From: Oscillospiraceae bacterium
GTDB lineage: Bacteria; Bacillota; Clostridia; Oscillospirales; Ruminococcaceae
Length of the DNA: 59,389 nt
Assembly (NCBI GenBank): GCA_900770285.1
Contig: CAAGJO010000002.1
Coordinates: forward strand, 1-59,389
Direction: 5' to 3'
Each line of letters starts with the position of its first letter. Position 1 is the first letter of the stretch. The notes under the pieces are model-generated. The model saw only the letters and a list, made by a program, of their open reading frames with translations, did no database searches and had not been told where the DNA came from. Made by a program: the position numbers and the translations under genes. Shown in pieces: positions 35,524 to 42,786 of the stretch.

Positions 35524-36396
35524 ATGAAAGGCTTGGTTATAAAAGCAATAGGTGACTTATATTCAGTTGAAACTGAAAAAGAAATAATAGAATGCAAAGC
35601 CAGGGGGATTTTCCGAAAAAAAGGAATATCCCCCGTATGCGGTGATAAAGTGGAGGTTGTAACAGACAATTCAACAGCCGTTATTGATAAGATTTATGAC
35701 AGAAAATCTTTAATTATCAGACCGCCTCTTGCAAATCTTGATGAACTTGTTTTCGTAACTTCCGTATGCGAACCATCACCTAATTTGCTGATCTTGGACA
35801 AATTTATTGCTGTTGCGGAGTATAAAAAAATTCAGCCTGCTATAGTTTTTACTAAAATAGATAAGCAGGACTGCTCAAAATATCTTAATATTTATGATAA
35901 AATCGGAATTGATATTTTCTGTGTGGATAATATTTCAGGAGAAGGAACTGATAAAGTAAAAGATGCTCTTAAAAACAAATTTTCAGCTTTTACCGGTAAT
36001 ACAGGCGTTGGAAAATCATCGCTCCTGAATAATATTTTTCCTGAGCTTAACATTCCGACCAATGAAATAAGCAAAAAGCTTGGCAGGGGAAAACATACTA
36101 CAAGACATGTTGAGCTTTATAGGCTGGAGAGCGGTGGATATATTGCCGATACCCCAGGTTTTTCTTCTTTTGATACCAACCGTTATGATATAATATATAA
36201 AGATGATTTGGCTGGATGCTTCAGAGAATTTGCTCCGTATGTTAATCATTGCAGATTTAATGACTGCAGTCATACAAAGGAAAAAGGCTGTGCGGTTATC
36301 GAGGCTGTAAACAATGGAGAAATCCCTGAGTCAAGACACGAGAGCTATGTTGAAATGTATGAACAGGCAAAACAACTGAAAGAATGGGAGCATTAA
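35524..36396 (+). CDS. rsgA: Ribosome small-subunit-dependent GTPase A
   Basis: A 290-residue circularly permuted GTPase that checks late 30S assembly. An N-terminal OB fold (about 1-70) precedes FTKIDKQD (G4), GNTGVGKSSLLN (G1), KKLGRGKHTTRHVELY and DTPGFSSF (G3). The C-terminal zinc knuckle is CFREF...HCRFNDCSHTKEKGC. Length is normal. Only 8 bases separate it from the prkC stop, and no good SD is visible (AATAGTAAATATT), so initiation probably depends on coupling to prkC. Confidence 0.95.
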   Translation: MKGLVIKAIGDLYSVETEKEIIECKARGIFRKKGISPVCGDKVEVVTDNSTAVIDKIYDRKSLIIRPPLANLDELVFVTSVCEPSPNLLILDKFIAVAEYKKIQPAIVFTKIDKQDCSKYLNIYDKIGIDIFCVDNISGEGTDKVKDALKNKFSAFTGNTGVGKSSLLNNIFPELNIPTNEISKKLGRGKHTTRHVELYRLESGGYIADTPGFSSFDTNRYDIIYKDDLAGCFREFAPYVNHCRFNDCSHTKEKGCAVIEAVNNGEIPESRHESYVEMYEQAKQLKEWEH

Positions 36397-36397
36397 T

Positions 36398-37024
36398 ATG
36401 GCCGATTGCTCGATTTTTACAGGCGGTAAAATATCCGATTTATCCTTTATTAAAACAGAAAAAGTTAAAAGAACATATATAATTTGCGCTGACAGCGGAT
36501 ATAATTACGCTCAAAATCTGGGTTTAAATCCTGATTTGATTTTAGGCGATTATGATTCTTTGGGCTTTGTTCCAAAAGTCGGCTGTGATGTTTTAAGCTA
36601 TCCTATAGAAAAGGATGATACGGACCTTATGCTTGCTGTTAAGGAAGCTTTGAGCCTTGGATACAAAAGTATTGACATTTACGGTGCTTTAGGCGGTAGG
36701 ATAGATCATACTCTGGGTAATATTCAGGCTTTGGGATATATTGCAGAACATAATGGAGAGGGAAGAATTTTATCTGATAATGATGAGATAAGATTGCTTA
36801 ACAGCGGAACTTATTCCATTGAAAAGAGAAGCGGATTTTCATTATCTTTGCTTGCATACTCAGATAAAGTTTGCGGCCTTTCAATTAATGGAGTAAAATA
36901 TACTGCAGAAAATGTTGATATATCTAACACCTTTCCATTGGGGATTTCAAATACTATCACTGAGAAAAGAGCTGAAATATCCTTTAACAGCGGAAGACTT
37001 ATGGTTATTCAATCAAGATTATGA
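36398..37024 (+). CDS. thiN: Thiamine pyrophosphokinase
   Basis: A 208-residue enzyme converting thiamine and ATP to thiamine pyrophosphate. It shows ICADSGYNYAQNLGLNPDLILGDYDSLG, PIEKDDTDLMLAVKEAL and DIYGALGGRIDHTLGNIQ, the metal and nucleotide motifs of the family, plus the C-terminal thiamine-binding beta domain. It starts 1 base after the rsgA stop. The usual rpe gene between rsgA and thiN is absent. A hairpin and then spoVM follow. Confidence 0.94.
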   Translation: MADCSIFTGGKISDLSFIKTEKVKRTYIICADSGYNYAQNLGLNPDLILGDYDSLGFVPKVGCDVLSYPIEKDDTDLMLAVKEALSLGYKSIDIYGALGGRIDHTLGNIQALGYIAEHNGEGRILSDNDEIRLLNSGTYSIEKRSGFSLSLLAYSDKVCGLSINGVKYTAENVDISNTFPLGISNTITEKRAEISFNSGRLMVIQSRL

Positions 37025-37051
37025 ACCAATTTTCCATAAAAGCATATAATA

Positions 37052-37074
37052 AATTAACGGTATATCCGTTAATT
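37052..37074. repeat. Hairpin between thiN and spoVM
   Basis: AATTAACGG (37052-37060) and CCGTTAATT (37066-37074) form a perfect 9-bp stem with a 5-base loop, 6 bases before the spoVM SD. The downstream TTTTC is short, so it could be a weak terminator for the upstream cluster, a transcript-processing site or an operator. Confidence 0.45.
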
Positions 37075-37093
37075 TTCATCGGAGGTCTTTATT

Positions 37094-37183
37094 ATGAAAG
37101 TGGTAGTGGTAAAAAGTCCAAAGCTTTTATCGGGAATATTTAGAATGATTTTTAAAATTAAAAAAGAGGATGGAGACTGCTGA
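37094..37183 (+). CDS. spoVM: Stage V sporulation protein M (SpoVM)
   Basis: A 29-residue gene starting MKVVVVKSPKLLSG and continuing IFRMIFKIKKED. It aligns with B. subtilis SpoVM (26 residues, MKFYTIKLPKFLGGIVRAML): N-terminal M-K, K-x-P-K-(F/L)-(L)-x-G-(I) in the same places, then an amphipathic basic helix. SpoVM recognises the convex forespore membrane and anchors SpoIVA to start coat assembly. GGAGGT is 7 bases before the ATG. The position right after thiN matches the Firmicute arrangement. The C-terminal tail EDGDC is a few residues longer than in Bacillus. A terminator follows. Confidence 0.88.
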   Translation: MKVVVVKSPKLLSGIFRMIFKIKKEDGDC

Positions 37184-37203
37184 AAGCGTCTTCTGAACAT
37201 ACA

Positions 37204-37236
37204 AAGCTTCATTGCTTATGCAATGAGGCTTTTTTG
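37204..37236 (+). terminator. Terminator after spoVM
   Basis: AAGCTTCATTGC / GCAATGAGGCTT with a TTAT loop (37204-37215, 37220-37231), one G-U pair, followed by TTTTTG. Confidence 0.85.
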
Positions 37237-37334
37237 TTGCCGCATTGCATTGAAATGAAGATTTTATATTACGAAATGTTTTTAAGTGGGTTTTTTATTT
37301 CGTTGCTGCATATACTTAAGCAGGCGGTGATGAA

Positions 37335-37904
37335 ATGATTTCAATAGATGTGAAAAATATTACAATTGGTATTTCCTTTAGCTTTTTTGCATTGATAGCT
37401 ATAATGTATGTATTGGGAAGCAGCTCGTCAGAAATTTTGCTTACCATTTTAATGAGTAGTATTTTGCATGAAGTTGGACATCTTTTAATGATGCTTTTAT
37501 TCTCCAAGCCACCCGAAAGAATTGTTCTGTATGGCGGTGGGATTAAAATAACCCCTAATAATTCTATACTAATTTCAAAATCAAGAGAAATCGCTATACT
37601 TTCTGCCGGATGTATAACTAATCTTCTCATAGCTGCTGCAGCTATGATTTTTAGCCATAACATAACATATTTTATACTAATAAATATAATGCTGGCTGCC
37701 TTTAATCTTATGCCGATAAAATATTCTGATGGTGGCAGAATGCTTGCTGAAATTTTTGATGATAAAATCTGGGTGAGAATTATTCGGTATATGTTTATAG
37801 CTTTTATGGGAGCAATTATTGTCGTTTTATTTTTTAGGGGAATGTTCAGCGTTTCAATGGTGTTAACATTCATGTATATTCTGGTTTCTGAGTTCTTTCT
37901 TTGA
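37335..37904 (+). CDS. M50-family intramembrane metalloprotease, SpoIVFB-like
   Basis: A 189-residue polytopic site-2 protease. The zinc motif HEVGH is at residues 45-49 in the second hydrophobic segment (MSSILHEVGHLLMMLL), and the third ligand D132 lies in FNLMPIKYSDGGRML. These positions nearly coincide with SpoIVFB of B. subtilis (HELGH 43-47, D137), which cleaves pro-sigma-K in the outer forespore membrane. About five to six hydrophobic segments cover the protein; no CBS or PDZ domain is present. The location next to spoVM supports a sporulation role (inference), but no SpoIVFA partner is visible. SD AGGCGGTGAT overlaps an ATG that opens only two codons. Confidence 0.8.
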   Translation: MISIDVKNITIGISFSFFALIAIMYVLGSSSSEILLTILMSSILHEVGHLLMMLLFSKPPERIVLYGGGIKITPNNSILISKSREIAILSAGCITNLLIAAAAMIFSHNITYFILINIMLAAFNLMPIKYSDGGRMLAEIFDDKIWVRIIRYMFIAFMGAIIVVLFFRGMFSVSMVLTFMYILVSEFFL

Positions 37905-37915
37905 TTTACATACAA

Positions 37916-37960
37916 TTAACATAGCTTTGCTTTTGGAGTTAACATTGTTTACGTTATACT
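37916..37960 (+). promoter_or_regulatory. pst promoter with PhoP-box-like repeats
   Basis: TTAACA (37916-37921), TTGCTT (37927-37932), TTAACA (37939-37944) and TTTACG (37948-37953) recur at about one helical turn, resembling the TTAACA direct repeats bound by PhoP in Bacillus. They overlap and precede a promoter with -35 TTTGGA (37932-37937), 17-base spacer and -10 TATACT (37955-37960). The phoP-phoR genes lie at the end of the same cluster. Confidence 0.55.
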
Positions 37961-38015
37961 ATGTTTGTACAATGAAGTACAAAATAATGAAATTATTGAA
38001 AGAGAGTGTTAACTT

Positions 38016-38858
38016 ATGAAAAAAGTATTGAGTGTTATTGCTGCAGGTATAATGGCAATGTCTGTATTTGCAAGCTGCGGAAGTTCAAATTCTTCTGATA
38101 GTACCTCCAAAGATGCAGGTACATTATCTGGAACAGTTTCAACAGACGGTTCTACCTCTATGGAAAAGGTAATCGGATATTTAAGCGAAGCTTATATGGA
38201 AGAAAACTCAGGAGTAAAGGTTACATACAATCCAACAGGTTCAGGTTCAGGAATTCAGGCAGTAAGCGAAGGAAGATGCGATATCGGACTTTCAAGCCGT
38301 GATCTTAAGGATGAAGAAAAGGCAAATCTTGCACAAACAGTTATTGCACTTGACGGAATTTCAATGGTTGTTAACCCTGAAAATAAGACAGAAGATTTGA
38401 CCATTGAGCAGATCGGAAAAATCTATACAGGTGAAATAACAAACTGGAAAGAAGTTGGCGGAAATGATGCACCAATAGTTCTTATCGGAAGAGAAGCAGC
38501 ATCAGGAACAAGAGATGGCTTTGAGTCTATTACAGGTACAGAAGATAAGTGTAAGTACTCACAGGAGCTTACATCAACAGGTGATGTTATCCAAACTGTT
38601 TCTTCAAATCCAAATGCAATCGGATATGCTTCATTGGCAGCTGTAAATAATACAGTTAAGACTTTGAAAGTCGGCGGAGTTGAACCTTCAGAAAAGACAA
38701 TTCAAGACGGCGATTATAAGATTCAGAGAGATTTTATCCTTGTAACAAAGACTGACAAAGAGCTTACAGGAGCAGCAAAAGATTTCTTTGACTTTGCAAC
38801 AAGTGAAAAAGCTGATGACTTAATTACCAAAGCCGGTGCAGTTCCTATAAAGAGATAA
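38016..38858 (+). CDS. pstS: Phosphate ABC transporter, substrate-binding lipoprotein
   Basis: A 280-residue extracellular phosphate-binding protein anchored by a lipid. Signal MKKVLSVIAAGIMAMSVFAS-C with lipobox Cys 21, followed by a Ser-rich linker. Phosphate-site segments STDGSTSMEKVI, NPTGSGSGIQAVSEGRCDIGLSSR and GREAASGTRDGFE are clear. It delivers phosphate to PstCA. It is first in the operon, with a leader of about 50 bases that contains a short hairpin (TTTGTAC / GTACAAA, 37964-37983). Confidence 0.97.
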   Translation: MKKVLSVIAAGIMAMSVFASCGSSNSSDSTSKDAGTLSGTVSTDGSTSMEKVIGYLSEAYMEENSGVKVTYNPTGSGSGIQAVSEGRCDIGLSSRDLKDEEKANLAQTVIALDGISMVVNPENKTEDLTIEQIGKIYTGEITNWKEVGGNDAPIVLIGREAASGTRDGFESITGTEDKCKYSQELTSTGDVIQTVSSNPNAIGYASLAAVNNTVKTLKVGGVEPSEKTIQDGDYKIQRDFILVTKTDKELTGAAKDFFDFATSEKADDLITKAGAVPIKR

Positions 38859-38877
38859 GTAAGGAGCGTATTAACTT

Positions 38878-39756
38878 ATGAAAAAAAACGGGAAGTCAAA
38901 GGGTGCTTTTGAAAACTTTATGAGCTGTCTGTTTACAGTATTCGGTTTCCTTGCAGTAGCTTTTGTTATAATCATCACAGTATTTCTGATTGCATCAGGA
39001 ACACCTGCGATCAAAGAGATTGGACTTAAGGAATTTATATGCGGTACTACATGGGCATCTACAGCAGAACATCCGCTATACGGCATTTTACCGTTTATTC
39101 TTACATCAGTTTACGGAACATTAGGCGCAATAATAATAGGAGTCCCTATAGGACTCTTTTGCGCTATATATCTGTCAAAAATGGCAAATGCTAAAATGGC
39201 TAAAATAGTCAGTGCAGCAGTTGACCTGCTTGCAGGAATACCCTCGGTTGTATATGGCCTTTTGGGTATGATATTGATTGTTCCGGCAGTAAGAAAGGTA
39301 TTTAATCTGCCAGACGGAGCGAATTTGTTTTCTGCAATACTTGTTCTTGCAATAATGATCTTGCCTTCTGTCATATCAGTTTCTCAGACAGCCATTCAAT
39401 CGGTTCCGAAAGAATATGAAGAAGCTTCACTAGCTCTTGGAGCAACAAAGGTTGAAACTGTATTTAAGGTTACGGTTCCCGCAGCTAAAAGCGGTATATT
39501 AACAGCTATTGTGTTAGGCATCGGCAGAGCTATTGGAGAGGCTATGGCAGTTATGATGGTGTCTGGAAACGTATCAAATATGCCCGGAATATTCAAAAGC
39601 GTCAGATTCCTTACCACTGCGGTTGCCAGCGAAATGTCATATTCGTCAGGATTACAAAGACAAGCTTTATTTTCAATAGCTTTGGTATTGTTTGTGTTCA
39701 TTATGATAATTAACATTATTCTGAATTTTGTTGTGAAAAGAGAAAAAAGTGAGTGA
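38878..39756 (+). CDS. pstC: Phosphate ABC transporter permease PstC
   Basis: A 292-residue inner-membrane permease with six predicted helices. It has GIPSVVYGLLGMI, the cytoplasmic EAA-like loop KEYEEASLALGATKVETVFKVTVPAAKSGI and GIGRAIGEAMAVMMVSGN, all typical of PstC. SD AAGGAGCG precedes the ATG. It lies between pstS and pstA; 5 bases separate it from pstA. Confidence 0.95.
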   Translation: MKKNGKSKGAFENFMSCLFTVFGFLAVAFVIIITVFLIASGTPAIKEIGLKEFICGTTWASTAEHPLYGILPFILTSVYGTLGAIIIGVPIGLFCAIYLSKMANAKMAKIVSAAVDLLAGIPSVVYGLLGMILIVPAVRKVFNLPDGANLFSAILVLAIMILPSVISVSQTAIQSVPKEYEEASLALGATKVETVFKVTVPAAKSGILTAIVLGIGRAIGEAMAVMMVSGNVSNMPGIFKSVRFLTTAVASEMSYSSGLQRQALFSIALVLFVFIMIINIILNFVVKREKSE

Positions 39757-39761
39757 TTTAA

Positions 39762-40619
39762 TTGGATAGTAAAATCTCTTCAAAGAGACGTGCTAAAGAC
39801 GGTGTTTTAAAGTTTTTTATGTATGCATCAGCGCTTATTATCTGCTTGATGCTTGTGGGTATGATCGGATATATTCTTTATCGAGGTATACCTAATATAA
39901 CCTGGCAGCTTGTTTCAACAAAACCTAGCCTTTTAAAGGATAGTATCGGTATTTTACCGAACATACTGAATACGGTGTATATTATCCTGGTAACTATAGT
40001 TATAGTTCTTCCATTGGGCGTAGGAGCGGCTATTTATCTGAATGAATATGCAAAGAATAAAAAGGCTGTAAAGATTATTGAACTTGCTACTGAGACACTT
40101 TCAGGTATTCCTTCCATTATATACGGTCTAGTAGGTATGCTGATATTTGTACAGTTTTGTTCTTTGGGAACAAGCATTCTTGCCGGTGCATTAACATTAG
40201 TTATAATGACGTTGCCGACAATTATCAGAACAACTCAGGAAAGTTTAAAGACCGTACCGCAAAGTTACCGTGAAGGCTCACTTGCTTTAGGTGCAGGTAA
40301 ATGGTATATGATAAGAACAGTTGTTTTACCTTCTACTATTGACGGAATTGTTACTGGCTGTATTCTTGCAATAGGAAGAATCGTTGGAGAAAGTGCTGCA
40401 TTGTTATTTACAGCAGGTATGGCTAATGAGATTCTTGGCATATGGGATGCTGTTATCCCGGGTAAAGCCGGTTCGACGCTTACAGTAGCACTTTATATGT
40501 ATGCAAAAGAAAGAGGTCAGTTTGACGTTGCTTTTGCAATTGCTGCAATTCTGCTTGTGCTTACGTTTATAATTAATATGAGTGCAAAGCTTGCAGCCAA
40601 AAAACTTAAGAAATCTTAA
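39762..40619 (+). CDS. pstA: Phosphate ABC transporter permease PstA
   Basis: A 285-residue second permease. It has ETLSGIPSIIYGLVGMLIFV, VPQSYREGSLALGAGKWYMIRTVVLPSTIDGIVTG and AIGRIVGESAALLFTAG, the PstA signatures. The start codon is TTG at 39762, with a weak SD (GAGTGATT) inside the end of pstC, so translation likely depends on coupling to pstC. Confidence 0.94.
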   Translation: MDSKISSKRRAKDGVLKFFMYASALIICLMLVGMIGYILYRGIPNITWQLVSTKPSLLKDSIGILPNILNTVYIILVTIVIVLPLGVGAAIYLNEYAKNKKAVKIIELATETLSGIPSIIYGLVGMLIFVQFCSLGTSILAGALTLVIMTLPTIIRTTQESLKTVPQSYREGSLALGAGKWYMIRTVVLPSTIDGIVTGCILAIGRIVGESAALLFTAGMANEILGIWDAVIPGKAGSTLTVALYMYAKERGQFDVAFAIAAILLVLTFIINMSAKLAAKKLKKS

Positions 40620-40645
40620 GAATATACTATGAAAGGATTACAATA

Positions 40646-41398
40646 ATGTCAGATATAATTACTGTTGAAAAGCTGAACTTATGGTACGGCGAAAATCATG
40701 TGCTTCATGACATTGATATGAACATTGAAGAAAAACAAATAACAGCATTAATAGGCCCTTCAGGCTGCGGTAAATCTACATTTCTGAAAACGCTCAATAG
40801 AATGAATGACCTGGTAGACGGATGCCGTATTGAAGGCAAAATATCTTTTTTAGGAAAAGATCTTAATAATGATTATGATGTTAATAACCTGAGAAAGCGT
40901 ATAGGAATGGTTTTTCAGAAACCAAATCCATTTCCTATGAGTATTTATGACAATATTGCATATGGCCCAAGAATTCAGGGGATTAAGTCAAAGGTTAAGC
41001 TGGATGAAATTGTTGAGAGATCGCTAAAGCAGGCAGCAATTTGGGATGAATGTAAAGACAGGCTCAAAAAAAGTGCATTGGGAATGAGCGGCGGTCAGCA
41101 GCAGCGTCTTTGTATTGCAAGGGCATTGGCTGTTGAACCTGAAATACTGCTTATGGATGAGCCGACTTCTGCATTGGATCCTATTTCAACCTCAAAGATA
41201 GAAGATCTGGCGTTGGAACTTAAAGAGAAATACACCATTATTATGGTTACTCACAATATGCAGCAGGCAGCTAGAATAGCCGATAAAACAGCGTTCTTCC
41301 TGCTTGGTGACTTAATTGAATTTGCAGATACAGATAAAATATTTTCTAATCCTTCAGATAAAAGAACAGAGGATTATATTACGGGGAGGTTCGGATAA
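40646..41398 (+). CDS. pstB: Phosphate ABC transporter ATPase PstB
   Basis: A 250-residue ATPase. It has Walker A GPSGCGKSTFL, MVFQKPNPFPMSIYDNIAYGPRIQGIK (PstB-specific), signature MSGGQQQRLCIARALAVEP, Walker B ILLMDEPTSALDP and MVTHNMQQAARIADKTAFFLLGDLIE. SD GAAAGGA precedes the ATG. The last base of its stop is the first base of the phoU ATG (TAATG). Confidence 0.98.
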   Translation: MSDIITVEKLNLWYGENHVLHDIDMNIEEKQITALIGPSGCGKSTFLKTLNRMNDLVDGCRIEGKISFLGKDLNNDYDVNNLRKRIGMVFQKPNPFPMSIYDNIAYGPRIQGIKSKVKLDEIVERSLKQAAIWDECKDRLKKSALGMSGGQQQRLCIARALAVEPEILLMDEPTSALDPISTSKIEDLALELKEKYTIIMVTHNMQQAARIADKTAFFLLGDLIEFADTDKIFSNPSDKRTEDYITGRFG

Positions 41399-42033
41399 TG
41401 AGAGAACATTACGACGAGCAGCTAGCGCAGCTTAATAATGAGCTTATTACAATGGGTGCAATGTGCGAGGAAGCCATAGGTACTATAGCCAAATTGCTGG
41501 AAAGCGCTGATGAAAAACTTAAAAATCTTGTATTTACAAATGAAAAGCATATTGATGAAAAAGAACGTGATATAGAGTCTTTGTGTCTTAAACTGATTTT
41601 AAAGCAGCAGCCTGTTGCAAGTGATCTGCGATTGATTTCTTCCGCGCTCAGAATGATTTCAGATCTTGAAAGAATAGGTGATCAATGTGCAGATATAGCT
41701 GATATATCAGATTATGTTACAAGCAGTTCTCTTAAAGTACATACTCATATATACGATATGGCAAAAGCATCTATCACAATGGTCACAGACAGCGTTGAAT
41801 CATTTGTTAAACAGGATATTGAAATGGCAAGGAATACCATTTTAATTGATGATAAGATAGATGATTTGTTTAATCATGTAAAAGTAATTCTTATTGATGC
41901 TATAAAAGCCGGAGATGAGGATGCAGAAATGCTTGTAGATTTGCTTATGATTGCCAAGTATTTCGAGAGAATCGGAGACCATGCCGAAAATGTAGCTGAA
42001 AGTGTAATTTTTTCAATAACAGGAGAAAGATAA
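41398..42033 (+). CDS. phoU: Phosphate transport regulator PhoU
   Basis: A 211-residue two-bundle helical protein that links the Pst transporter to PhoR and keeps the Pho regulon off when phosphate is sufficient. Each half carries the E/DxxxD metal motif: DLERIGDQCADIAD and YFERIGDHAENVAESV. REHYDEQLAQLNNELITMGAMCEEAI is the usual start. It overlaps pstB by one base. Confidence 0.96.
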   Translation: MREHYDEQLAQLNNELITMGAMCEEAIGTIAKLLESADEKLKNLVFTNEKHIDEKERDIESLCLKLILKQQPVASDLRLISSALRMISDLERIGDQCADIADISDYVTSSSLKVHTHIYDMAKASITMVTDSVESFVKQDIEMARNTILIDDKIDDLFNHVKVILIDAIKAGDEDAEMLVDLLMIAKYFERIGDHAENVAESVIFSITGER

Positions 42034-42096
42034 TATCATTAAGTATTGATTTTTTGGCTCATTCAATGTATAATTCTTTGTAAGGGTGTGGATAAA

Positions 42097-42786
42097 ATGA
42101 TTTATATAGTAGAAGATGATGATAATATCAGAAAGCTTGTAAGCTATGCCTTAAACAAAGAAGGATATTCAGTTCAGGAATTTGCTATGCCCGATGATTT
42201 TAAAATAGCTTTGGAGTCCGAAATACCTGAGCTTGTTATTCTTGATATAATGCTTCCGCAGGAAGACGGATTGTCTATATTAAAAAAATTGCGTGGAAAT
42301 ATTGAAACAAAAGACTTGCCTGTAATTATGCTTACGGCAAAAAGCAGTGAGTTTGACAAGGTTACCGGACTGGACATGGGTGCTGACGACTATATTACCA
42401 AACCTTTTGGAATGATAGAGTTGGTATCTCGTGTGAAAGCGGTTTTAAGACGTGCTTCACGTCAGAAGGATTCAGAAGTTTACCAAGTAGGCGATTTGTA
42501 TGTAAATGTAGAAAAGCATATAATTGAGCTGAATGGCAAACCTATTTCACTTTCTTATAAGGAGTACTGTTTGCTTATTACATTGCTTGAAGCTAACGGC
42601 AAGGTTGTAAAACGTGATGAGCTTTTAAATCGTGTATGGGGAGAATACTACGAAGAATCAAGAACGCTTGATGTTCATATCAGAAAACTCAGAGTAAAAC
42701 TTAACGATAATGGAACATTGATTCAGACTGTAAAAAATATCGGATATAAAATAGGGAGAGAAGTAAATGAACAAAAAGATATTTAG
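42097..42786 (+). CDS. phoP: Phosphate-type response regulator (PhoP/PhoB, OmpR family)
   Basis: A 229-residue response regulator. Receiver domain: MIYIVEDDDNIRKLV with acidic pocket, phosphoacceptor D50 in LVILDIMLPQEDG, Thr in VIMLTAKSS and Lys in DDYITKPFGMIELVSRVKAVLRR. C-terminal winged helix: ISLSYKEYCLLITLLEANGKVVKRDELLNRVWGEYYEESRTLDVHIRKLR. ATG 42097 follows AAGGGTG; the longer frame upstream is not preceded by an SD. It sits between phoU and the sensor kinase and most likely controls pst through the TTAACA repeats (inference). Confidence 0.9.
   Translation: MIYIVEDDDNIRKLVSYALNKEGYSVQEFAMPDDFKIALESEIPELVILDIMLPQEDGLSILKKLRGNIETKDLPVIMLTAKSSEFDKVTGLDMGADDYITKPFGMIELVSRVKAVLRRASRQKDSEVYQVGDLYVNVEKHIIELNGKPISLSYKEYCLLITLLEANGKVVKRDELLNRVWGEYYEESRTLDVHIRKLRVKLNDNGTLIQTVKNIGYKIGREVNEQKDI

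Noticed and set aside
37290..37334. Sigma-E promoter before the M50 protease
   Set aside because: CATATACT (around 37308) resembles a sigma-E -10, but no convincing -35 lies at the right distance.
37316..37915. Long leftward frame (199 codons) opposite the M50 protease gene
   Set aside because: It is the exact antisense of a protein with clear zinc and membrane motifs, lacks an SD and recognisable domains, and arises from codon bias on the other strand.
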